Shown here piece by piece: positions 1 through 5,725 of a DNA stretch of 19,282 nt. Source of the DNA: Verrucomicrobiota bacterium (GTDB lineage Bacteria > Verrucomicrobiota > Verrucomicrobiia > Opitutales > Opitutaceae). Every line of letters starts with the position of its first letter. Within the stretch, counting starts at the first letter, position 1. The notes beneath the pieces were generated by a model. The model had not been told where the DNA came from. It worked only from the letters and a program-made list of their open reading frames with translations, and ran no database searches. Made by a program: the position numbers and the translations under genes. The stretch lies in contig JAEWNN010000114.1 of NCBI GenBank assembly GCA_023457035.1, forward strand, positions 1 to 19,282, given 5' to 3'.

Positions 1-2973
1 GTAGCTTTTGAACCAGCCGACCATGAGCATGTAGATGAGGATGAGCACGGCGGCGAAGGCCAGGCCGAGGTCGCGGAAGACCTCGAGGGTGATGTGCCAC
101 TCGCCGTCCCACTTCATCGCGGGCTGCCGCGGGTCGAAGGGCATGCTCATGTTGAGGATCTCGAGCTTGGGGGACGCGCCGCCGAACTCCCGGGCGTCGA
201 TCTTTGCGAGTTCCTTGTTCATCGCGAACATCGCGTAGGCCGGGCTCTCGACCACGCCGGCGACGTCGGCGGTGACGTAGGTCACGGGCACGAGGTTCTT
301 GCGGTAGAGGCTGCGCTCGCCGGGCACGCGCTCGAGGCGCACGAGTTCGGAGAGCGGCACAAGACCGGCGACACCACTCGGCGCGGGCGGCGCGACGGGC
401 GCGCTGCTGCGGATGCGGAGCGCGAGCAGATCCTCGGGGCTGCCCTTGGCGGAGCGCGGCAGCTCGAGCACGACGTTGATGTCCTCGCGCTCGTCGGGCA
501 GGTGGAGGAGATCGGCGGCGAGGCCGGGCGCGGCGATGCGGAGCGCCTGCGCGATGTCGCCCTCGGTGATGCCGTGGAGCGCGGCCTTCTCCTTGTCGAC
601 GACGTAGCGCACCTTCGACTGCTGCGCCTCGACGTACCAGTCGACATCCACGACGCCGGCGGACTGCTCCATGATCGAGCGCACGCGCTGCGCGAGGGCG
701 AGGCGGACTTCGTCGGTCGGTCCGTAGATTTCGGCGACAAGGGTCTGGAGCACGGGCGGACCGGGCGGCACCTCGGCGACGGCGACGGAGGCGCCGTACT
801 TGGCGGCGATGGCGGCGACCTGCGGGCGGATGCGCTTGGCGATGTCGTGGCTCTGGAGCGAGCGCTCGCCCTTGCCGACGAGGTTGACCTGGATGTCGGC
901 CACGTTGGGGCCGCGGCGCATGAAGTAGTGGCGGACGAGGCCGTTGAAATTGAACGGCGAGGCGGTGCCGGCGTAGATCTGGTAGTCGCGCACCTCGGGC
1001 TCGTCGCGGAGCGCGGCGGCCATCTCCTGCGCGATGGCGGTGGTGCGCTCGAGCGTGGTGCCCTCCTCGGTGTTGAGGATGATCTGGAACTCCGACTTGT
1101 TGTCGAAGGGCAGCATCTTGACCTTCACGGCGCCGAGGAGAACGAGCCCCATCGCGGCGAGCAGCGCGGCGACGATGCCGCCGAGGAACGCCCAGCGCCA
1201 GCGCACGTGGTCGAGCAGCGGGTCCATGACGCGGTGGTAGAGGCGCGTGGACCAGTCGTCGGGCGCGTGGTCGTGGTCCACGGGGGCGGTGGAAGGCGGA
1301 ACGGAAACCGTTCCGCTACGGGAAGGAGCGAGGTGGCGTTTGAGGACGCGGATCGCGGCCCACGGCGTGACCGTGAAGGCGATCACGAGCGAGAAGAGCA
1401 TCGCGGCGGTGGAGCCGATCGGGATCGGGCGCATGTACGGGCCCATGAGGCCGCCGACGAACGCCATCGGGAGGATCGCGGCGATCACGGCCCAGGTGGC
1501 GAGCACGGTGGGGTTGCCCACCTCGTCGACCGCCTCCAACGCGACCTGCGTGAGTGGCTTCTTCTCGGCGCCGGGCAGGCGCACGTGGCGGACGATGTTC
1601 TCGACGACCACGATCGCATCGTCGACGAGGATGCCGATCGAGAAGATCAGCGCGAAGAGCGTGATGCGGTTGAGCGTGTAACCGTAGAGGTAGAACACGA
1701 GGAGCGTGAGCGCGAGGGTCGACGGGATCGCGAGCAACACGACCAGCGACTCGCGCCAGCCGAGGAAGAAGAGGATGAGCAGCGCGACGCCGAAGACGGC
1801 GATGCCCATGTGCAGCAGGAGCTCGTTGGACTTCTCGGCGGCGGTGTGGCCGTAGTCGCGCGTCACCGCGAGCTGGACATCGGCGGGGAGCAGCCGGCCC
1901 TTGAGGGTGTCGACCTTGGCGAGGATGGCGTTGACGACGTCGATGGCGTTGGCGCCCGGGCGCTTCGCGATGCTGAGCGTCACAGCGGCCTCGGGGTCGG
2001 TGCTTGGGGTGGCGGAAGCGGTAACGCTTCCGGACGGAACGGGAACCGTTCCGCTACGAGCGGAATGGGCGTCGAGAGCCGCGCCGGCTCCGGTGCCGAA
2101 GAGAACGTAGTTAGCCGGTTCCTCGGCGGCGTCGCGGATCGTGGCGACATCGCGGAGGTAGACCGGGCGCTCCTGATAGACGCCCACGACGACGGCGCCG
2201 ACATCGGCGGCATCGCGCAGGAAGGTGCCGGTTTCGAGGAGAACTTCGGTGTCGGCCGTGGGCAGTGAGCCGAGCTGCGCCTGGCGGTTGGCCTGCTGGA
2301 GCGCGGGGGCGAGCTGGGTGACGGAGAGGTTGCGCGAGGCGAGCGCGACGGGGTCGAGTTGCACACGCACGGCGCGGCGCACGCCGCCGATGAGCGTGGT
2401 CTCGGCGACCTGCGGGATGGATTTGATCTCGTCGTCGAGCTGGGCGGCGAGGCGGCGGAGCGTGAGGTGGTCGTGCGTGGCGCTGTGGAGCGTGAGCGCG
2501 AGGACGGGCACGTCGTCGATCGCGCGCGGTTTCACGATCGGCATGCTGCCGCCGAGCGGGATGCGGTCGAAGTTGGCCTCCAGTTTCTGGTTGAGGCGGA
2601 CGAGCGCGGCCTCGAGGTCGGTGCCGACCTTGAAGCGCACGATGGTCATCGCGTTGCCGGGGCTGGAGGTGGAGTAGAGGTATTCGACGCCGGGTATCTC
2701 CCAGAGGAGCTTCTCCATCGGGCGGGTCATCCGGTTTTCCACTTCGGCGGCGGTCGAGCCGGGCATGGCGACCATGACGTCGACCATCGGCACCTTGATC
2801 TGCGGCTCCTCCTCGCGCGGGAGCATGAACACGGCGAACGCGCCCATGAGGATCGAGGCGATGATCACGATCGGCGTGAGCCGCGAGTCGATGAAGAGCG
2901 CGGCGAGCCGGCCCGTGATGCCGAGCTTAGGCGCGGCGGTGCCGGCGGCTGAGTTGTCGGCTGCGCTGCTCAC
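1..2973 (-). CDS. RND-family efflux transporter permease subunit, C-terminus beyond left edge
   Basis: Proton-driven inner-membrane pump of the RND superfamily, expected to form a tripartite exporter with the adaptor encoded just upstream. The minus frame is open for 991 codons without a stop. It begins with a cytoplasmic N-terminus and a first membrane segment, then a periplasmic domain starting with a PREEEPQIKVP-type motif. The transmembrane-4 signature GILVDDAIVVVEN is present, with the paired aspartates at about residues 451-452 that relay protons in this family. The visible end lies in the second membrane half, so roughly 80-120 residues are probably missing. The start is GTG at 2973, overlapping the adaptor stop in GTGA, which implies translational coupling. 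The substrate cannot be told; the sequence looks more like multidrug (HAE1-like) than metal pumps. Oddly, two copies of a palindromic element add in-frame RSGTV(P/S)VP peptides near residues 306-321 and 552-559. Confidence 0.93.
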   Translation of the reverse strand, partial: MSSAADNSAAGTAAPKLGITGRLAALFIDSRLTPIVIIASILMGAFAVFMLPREEEPQIKVPMVDVMVAMPGSTAAEVENRMTRPMEKLLWEIPGVEYLYSTSSPGNAMTIVRFKVGTDLEAALVRLNQKLEANFDRIPLGGSMPIVKPRAIDDVPVLALTLHSATHDHLTLRRLAAQLDDEIKSIPQVAETTLIGGVRRAVRVQLDPVALASRNLSVTQLAPALQQANRQAQLGSLPTADTEVLLETGTFLRDAADVGAVVVGVYQERPVYLRDVATIRDAAEEPANYVLFGTGAGAALDAHSARSGTVPVPSGSVTASATPSTDPEAAVTLSIAKRPGANAIDVVNAILAKVDTLKGRLLPADVQLAVTRDYGHTAAEKSNELLLHMGIAVFGVALLILFFLGWRESLVVLLAIPSTLALTLLVFYLYGYTLNRITLFALIFSIGILVDDAIVVVENIVRHVRLPGAEKKPLTQVALEAVDEVGNPTVLATWAVIAAILPMAFVGGLMGPYMRPIPIGSTAAMLFSLVIAFTVTPWAAIRVLKRHLAPSRSGTVSVPPSTAPVDHDHAPDDWSTRLYHRVMDPLLDHVRWRWAFLGGIVAALLAAMGLVLLGAVKVKMLPFDNKSEFQIILNTEEGTTLERTTAIAQEMAAALRDEPEVRDYQIYAGTASPFNFNGLVRHYFMRRGPNVADIQVNLVGKGERSLQSHDIAKRIRPQVAAIAAKYGASVAVAEVPPGPPVLQTLVAEIYGPTDEVRLALAQRVRSIMEQSAGVVDVDWYVEAQQSKVRYVVDKEKAALHGITEGDIAQALRIAAPGLAADLLHLPDEREDINVVLELPRSAKGSPEDLLALRIRSSAPVAPPAPSGVAGLVPLSELVRLERVPGERSLYRKNLVPVTYVTADVAGVVESPAYAMFAMNKELAKIDAREFGGASPKLEILNMSMPFDPRQPAMKWDGEWHITLEVFRDLGLAFAAVLILIYMLMVGWFKSY
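1297..1320 (-). repeat. In-frame palindromic element, copy 2, inside the RND gene
   Basis: CGGAACGG (1297-1304), loop AAA, CCGTTCCG (1308-1315), then CTACG. This matches 23 of 24 positions with 2035-2058; the one difference is in the loop. It is read in the same frame as copy 1 and encodes RSGTVSVP, followed by a Pro-rich stretch, in the predicted cytoplasmic loop between the two halves of the pump. Confidence 0.8.
2013..2058 (-). repeat. In-frame palindromic element, copy 1, inside the RND gene
   Basis: Two perfect 8-bp stems lie side by side: CGGAAGCG/CGCTTCCG (2013-2020 with 2025-2032, 4-nt loop) and CGGAACGG/CCGTTCCG (2035-2042 with 2046-2053, 3-nt loop). The second is followed by CTACG. 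On the coding strand it reads as RSGTVPVPSGSVTAS, in a low-complexity stretch of about 29 residues between the family-like segments ending FGTG and beginning AAVTLSIAKRPGANA. The reading frame is kept. The same core recurs 715 nt further along the gene. Confidence 0.8.
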
Positions 2974-3980
2974 GGCTTCACCTCCACGGGCTGGCCGTCG
3001 CGCAACGGCGCGGCGGCGACATCGCTGACGACACGCTCGCCGGCGGCGAGGCCGGAGAGGATCTCGATCTCGGCGCCGTGGCGGGCGCCGGTTTTCACGA
3101 GGCGGAGACTGGCGGAATTGTTCGCGACGACGAACACGCGTTCCATCTGGCCGAAGGTGGTGACGGCGGCGGCGGGCACGACGAGCGCCTTGGTCTCGCC
3201 GGCGGGCCAGGCAACGCGCGCGAACTGGCCGGAGCGCACGGCGGCGCCGGCGGGCAGGTCGATCTTCGCGAGGAAGGTGCGCGAGACGGCGTCGAGCGCG
3301 GGGGAGACCTCGGCGACGCGGCCGACGAGCTCGAGGGTGTTGATGCGCACCGGCACCTCGGTGCCGACGGCGACGGCGGCGAGGCTGTCGGGGACCTCGA
3401 CCTCGACGCGTTGGAGGGCGGGGTTCTCGAGCTCGAGGAGCGGGTTGCCCGGGGCGGCGAGGTCGCCCTCGTTGACGAGGCGGCGGGTGATCACGCCGTC
3501 GAACGGCGCGGTGATCGTGGTGTAGGTGAGCATCGTGCGCGCCTCGGCGACGGTGGCCTCGGCGATGGCGACGCGGTCCTGCATGCTGCGGACGGTCTCG
3601 GTGGCGCTGGCGCCCTTGGCCTCGAGGGTGGTCTCGCGCTCAAGGTCGCGGCGGGCCTGGGCGAGACCGGCCTCGGCCTGGGCGAGACGGGCGTTGATCT
3701 CGTTGGCGGAGATGATCGCGAGCGTGTCGCCACGTTTCACGGATTGGCCGAGGGCGATCGGCAGGTGGGCGATGGTGCCGGTGACCTTCGGGGCGAGTGC
3801 GGCGCGCTCGACGGCGCGCACGGTGCCCGGCAGTTCGGTGCGGCGCAGCTCGGTGATCGCGCGCACCTCGGTGGTGCGGACGGCCACGGTCGGCAGCGGC
3901 GGCGCGGCGTGCGGATCGCGGCTGCAGCCGCCGGCGAGCAAACCGAGGGCGAGAGCGGGGAGAACGAGGTGGTGTTTCAT
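2970..3980 (-). CDS. RND efflux periplasmic adaptor subunit (membrane fusion protein), lipoprotein
   Basis: Periplasmic adaptor bridging the RND permease to an outer-membrane channel; no channel gene is visible in the window. It has 336 residues, the usual size. The N-terminus is a lipoprotein signal with lipobox LAGGC, predicted lipidated Cys19. A first half-lipoyl segment runs around residues 60-95 (LAPKVTGTIAHLPIALGQSV), followed by an Ala/Glu/Arg-rich coiled-coil hairpin around 95-145. The second lipoyl half contains GVITRRLVNEGDLAAPGNPL, and beta-barrel and membrane-proximal regions follow. The TGA stop overlaps the permease GTG start. The start at ATG 3980 is supported by the signal peptide. 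Upstream lies a heptamer array rather than a clean leader. Substrate unknown. Confidence 0.93.
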   Translation of the reverse strand: MKHHLVLPALALGLLAGGCSRDPHAAPPLPTVAVRTTEVRAITELRRTELPGTVRAVERAALAPKVTGTIAHLPIALGQSVKRGDTLAIISANEINARLAQAEAGLAQARRDLERETTLEAKGASATETVRSMQDRVAIAEATVAEARTMLTYTTITAPFDGVITRRLVNEGDLAAPGNPLLELENPALQRVEVEVPDSLAAVAVGTEVPVRINTLELVGRVAEVSPALDAVSRTFLAKIDLPAGAAVRSGQFARVAWPAGETKALVVPAAAVTTFGQMERVFVVANNSASLRLVKTGARHGAEIEILSGLAAGERVVSDVAAAPLRDGQPVEVKP

Positions 3981-3994
3981 GAGAAAGGGGGGCC

Positions 3995-4036
3995 GGTGGG
4001 CGGTGGACAGTGCTCGGTGGACGGTGGGCCGTGGGT
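3995..4036. repeat. Heptamer tandem repeat upstream of the adaptor gene
   Basis: Six consecutive 7-bp units of the form GGTGGRC: GGTGGGC, GGTGGAC, AGTGCTC, GGTGGAC, GGTGGGC, CGTGGGT. They begin 14 nt upstream of the adaptor ATG. The same unit builds the longer array at 5229-5340. Confidence 0.75.
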
Positions 4037-4048
4037 GGGCGGACGGGG

Positions 4049-4110
4049 CGGAGGAGGGAAGGGGTACCGCTAATGAACGCTAATTGGCGCTAATCCGGAG
4101 GAGAGTTGGG
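4049..4110. repeat. Composite decamer repeat, copy 1 (left of the DUF6132 gene)
   Basis: Starts with CGGAGGAGGGAA (4049-4060). Three 10-bp units then start with CGCTAAT (4068-4077, 4078-4087, 4088-4097), followed by TCCGGAGGAGAGTTGG. The copy at 4367-4422 has the same order of parts in the same orientation, so the DUF6132 gene is flanked by direct repeats. Confidence 0.75.
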
Positions 4111-4129
4111 GCAGTGCGCGGAGCGGCGG

Positions 4130-4306
4130 TCAGGCGCGGACCGAGGAGAGGGCGACAAGGGCGCCGAGGACACCGCCGTAGATGGCGCCGCGCCACCAGG
4201 TGGACGTGAGCGGGCAGGTGCCGGAGGTGCACTGGCCGAAGTAGCCCATGAGGGTGCCGAGTATGGCTCCGATGAGGACGGGGGCAAGGAAACGGAGGGC
4301 TTTCAT
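4130..4306 (-). CDS. Small membrane protein, DUF6132-like
   Basis: A 58-residue protein starting MKALRFLAPVLIGAILGTLM and ending at TGA (4130-4132). It has two hydrophobic helices (about residues 5-24 and 41-55) joined by a short loop with GYFGQCTSGTCPLTSTWW. That loop carries two cysteines (26 and 31) and the small-residue pattern I associate with the DUF6132 family; this assignment is from memory. The function of the family is not known to me. It sits between the DUF2892 protein and the adaptor on the same strand, with repeat-filled gaps of 213 and 149 nt. No clear ribosome binding site is seen. Coherence of the hydrophobic segments and codon use in line with the neighbours support a real gene. 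Confidence 0.8.
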   Translation of the reverse strand: MKALRFLAPVLIGAILGTLMGYFGQCTSGTCPLTSTWWRGAIYGGVLGALVALSSVRA

Positions 4307-4366
4307 GGCGGCGGGCGTTGGAGGCGGTGGCTGAGGATGACAGACGACGGAAGGCGGAGAGCGGGA

Positions 4367-4422
4367 CGGAGGAGGGAACCACTAATACACACCAATGGGC
4401 ACTGATCCGGAGGAGGGTTGGT
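4367..4422. repeat. Composite decamer repeat, copy 2 (right of the DUF6132 gene)
   Basis: CGGAGGAGGGAA (4367-4378) is followed by three decamers, CACTAATACA, CACCAATGGG and CACTGATCCG (4380-4409), and then GAGGAGGGTTGG. It is the direct-repeat partner of 4049-4110, in the same order and orientation. Confidence 0.75.
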
Positions 4423-4426
4423 GGAG

Positions 4427-4500
4427 GTAGGAGCCTGTTGGCAGGCGATCCCGAGGTGGCGCCTGTTCTCGGATCGGAATCGCCTGGAAGCAGGCTCCTG
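4427..4500. repeat. Long hairpin repeat (GTAGGAGCCTG family), imperfect copy
   Basis: The left arm GTAGGAGCCTGTTGGCAGGC (from 4427) pairs with a right arm containing GCCTGGAAGCAGGCTCCTG (ending 4500), with two internal mismatches and a loop of about 31 nt. It belongs to the same family as the perfect hairpin at 13674-13737. It lies between the DUF2892 and DUF6132 genes. Confidence 0.75.
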
Positions 4501-4519
4501 CTGGAGATGTCGCCCTGGC

Positions 4520-4804
4520 TCAGTGTTTGCCGCAGCTGCAGGAGTCTCCGGGCTTCTCGGACGAGCCAGAGCCGGAGTCGCAGTCGCACTTGCCGTCGTC
4601 GCAGCCGCAGGAGCCGGGCGCGTCGGGGAACATGCGGCGCAGGATGTTGCAGGCGGGGCACAAGCCGGTGAAGGCGGACTGGACGAGGTTCACGCCGACG
4701 AAGGCGGCGAGGAGCAGCCACCAGGGGCTGACCCAGTGCCCGAGGGCGAGGCTGGCGAGGACCATGGTGCCGGCGAGGACGCGGATGCGGTATTCGAGTT
4801 TCAT
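4520..4804 (-). CDS. DUF2892 (YgaP-like transmembrane) protein with Cys-rich C-terminal tail
   Basis: A 94-residue protein if started at ATG 4804 (MKLEYRIRVLAGTMV); this start matches the usual beginning of DUF2892 proteins. Two membrane helices cover about residues 6-25 and 28-45. They are followed by the family-typical segment FTGLCPACNILRRMF with a C-P-x-C pair. The last 30 residues are unusual: Cys, Asp, Ser and Gly rich with a terminal His, containing CGCDDGKCDCD and CSCGKH, seven cysteines in all. This could bind a metal or act as a thiol site; that is inference. DUF2892 is the membrane part of rhodanese proteins such as YgaP, which lies next to the ArsR-type regulator YgaV in E. coli, so the divergent ArsR gene fits. 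An in-frame upstream ATG at 4867 would run through the promoter region and is not preferred. Confidence 0.88.
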   Translation of the reverse strand: MKLEYRIRVLAGTMVLASLALGHWVSPWWLLLAAFVGVNLVQSAFTGLCPACNILRRMFPDAPGSCGCDDGKCDCDSGSGSSEKPGDSCSCGKH

Positions 4805-4896
4805 AGGAAAGAGGAGTTGCGTTTTACTGAATAGCCACATAGTTATACGGAAGATTGAAGTCGTCAAGTCCCAGATTTCCGTTTGTGGTGCTCGGC
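4805..4896. promoter_or_regulatory. Divergent promoter/operator region between DUF2892 and arsR-type genes
   Basis: This 92-nt gap is clearly more AT-rich than its surroundings. On the minus strand TTGACG (4867-4862) and TATAAC (4847-4842) resemble promoter boxes, but the 14-nt spacing is short. On the plus strand TTTACT (4823-4828) precedes TATACG (4844-4849) at 15 nt. A local ArsR repressor would be expected to bind here and control both directions. I do not see a clean long palindrome, so the operator is not placed. Confidence 0.45.
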
Positions 4897-5220
4897 ATGG
4901 CCAAGGAACTGCCGACCGAAACCATCGAGCTGATCGCCCAGCGTTTCCGTGCGATGGGGGAGCCGATGCGGCTGCGCATCCTGATGGCGCTGCGCGCGGG
5001 CGAGCTGAGTGTGACGGAGTTGGTCGAGCAGCAGGAGACGAGTCAGGCGAACATCTCCAAACACCTGCAGGTGCTCACCGCGTGCGGCCTGCTCACGCGG
5101 CGCAAACAGGGGCTCAACGTCCTCTACGCGATCGCCGACCCGGGGATCTTTTCGATGTGCGACACGGTCTGCGGCAGCATCAAGAAGCACCTCGACGCGC
5201 AGGCGAAGGCGCTGGGGTGA
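4897..5220 (+). CDS. ArsR/SmtB-family transcriptional regulator
   Basis: A winged-helix repressor of 107 residues from ATG 4897. A further in-frame start at 4855 would add 14 residues not typical of the family. The helix-turn-helix lies around residues 37-66 (LSVTELVEQQETSQANISKH), followed by the wing around 67-80 (RRKQGLNVLYAI). Cysteines are at 63, 88 and 92. The last two form C-x3-C in the C-terminal dimerisation helix (SMCDTVCGSIKKHL) and are the best candidates for a metal or redox sensor. The classic CVCDL-type metal site in the recognition helix is absent (Val-Thr instead). Inducer therefore unknown; thiol or persulfide sensing, as in the YgaV/BigR group, is possible because of the DUF2892 neighbour. 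It probably represses itself and the divergent efflux genes. Confidence 0.92.
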   Translation: MAKELPTETIELIAQRFRAMGEPMRLRILMALRAGELSVTELVEQQETSQANISKHLQVLTACGLLTRRKQGLNVLYAIADPGIFSMCDTVCGSIKKHLDAQAKALG

Positions 5221-5228
5221 GTGGATTC

Positions 5229-5340
5229 GGTGGGCGGTGGACGGTGGGCGGTGGACGGTGGGCGGTGGACCGTGGGCGGTGGACGGTGGGCGGTGGACCG
5301 TGGACGGCGAGCGGTAGCCGGTGGCCGGTGGGCGGGGACC
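5229..5340. repeat. Heptamer tandem repeat array (about 16 units)
   Basis: Sixteen contiguous 7-bp units start 9 nt after the ArsR stop. Units 1-6 alternate GGTGGGC and GGTGGAC exactly, giving a 14-bp higher-order period. Units 7-11 vary by single bases, and units 12-16 are more degenerate (for example GGCGAGC, GGTAGCC, GGGGACC). Because 7 is not a multiple of 3, copy-number change inside a gene would shift frame, in keeping with its noncoding location. The G-rich strand could fold into G-quadruplex-like structures; that is inference. Confidence 0.9.
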
Positions 5341-5725
5341 GGTGTTTCACGAGCGGCATCGGGGATGCTTCATTGCGAGCGTTGCGGCGGGCGTCCGCCG
5401 GTGCGGCGAGGGATGTGCGCAGCACGGGTGGTGCCCCGGACGGCTTGTTGCTCGTCGTTGCTCCCGCGACGGACGACCGTGCTGTGGACGGCCCCCGCGG
5501 GCATCACAGGATTTCCCGAGCAGCTATGCTGCCTCTCTCGAGGGGCGAGCGGACCGGGCGAGCGACGCGGCCCTCGCGGCGCTCAAACGCCACGAGTTGG
5601 ATGCTCGGCGCTCGGTCCGTGCTGAACGATCGGTGACGAAGCTTGAACCACGCGATCAGCTGTTCGGCCGTGCCGGGGCTCGGGCTCTCGTTCGCCTGCT
5701 CCCTACCGGGAGACAGGGCGGTGGC
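5341..5725. other. Intergenic region without a convincing gene
   Basis: About 385 nt between the heptamer array and the protease stop codon. Open frames here are short or are extensions of antisense frames, and none has recognisable domains. Only small hairpins are visible: GCAGC-TAT-GCTGC (5520-5532) and CTCCC-TACC-GGGAG (5699-5712). The latter lies just after the minus-strand protease stop but lacks a T tract, so I do not call it a terminator. The region could hold decayed sequence. Confidence 0.5.

Noticed and set aside
94..2268. 724-codon plus-strand open frame
   Set aside because: Antisense to the RND permease, which has clear motifs on the minus strand; the plus translation is low-complexity Gly/Asp/Arg/His-rich, typical of an antisense frame in high-GC DNA.
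3078..4073. 331-codon plus-strand open frame
   Set aside because: Antisense to the adaptor gene; composition is Gly/Ala/Asp-rich with no domain.
4805..4867. Longer start for the DUF2892 protein
   Set aside because: Would add 21 residues translated from the AT-rich divergent promoter region; family members usually begin near MKLEYRIRV.
5221..5625. Cys-rich plus-strand frame over the heptamer array
   Set aside because: Its first part is a translation of the GGTGGRC repeats and the remainder has no domain.
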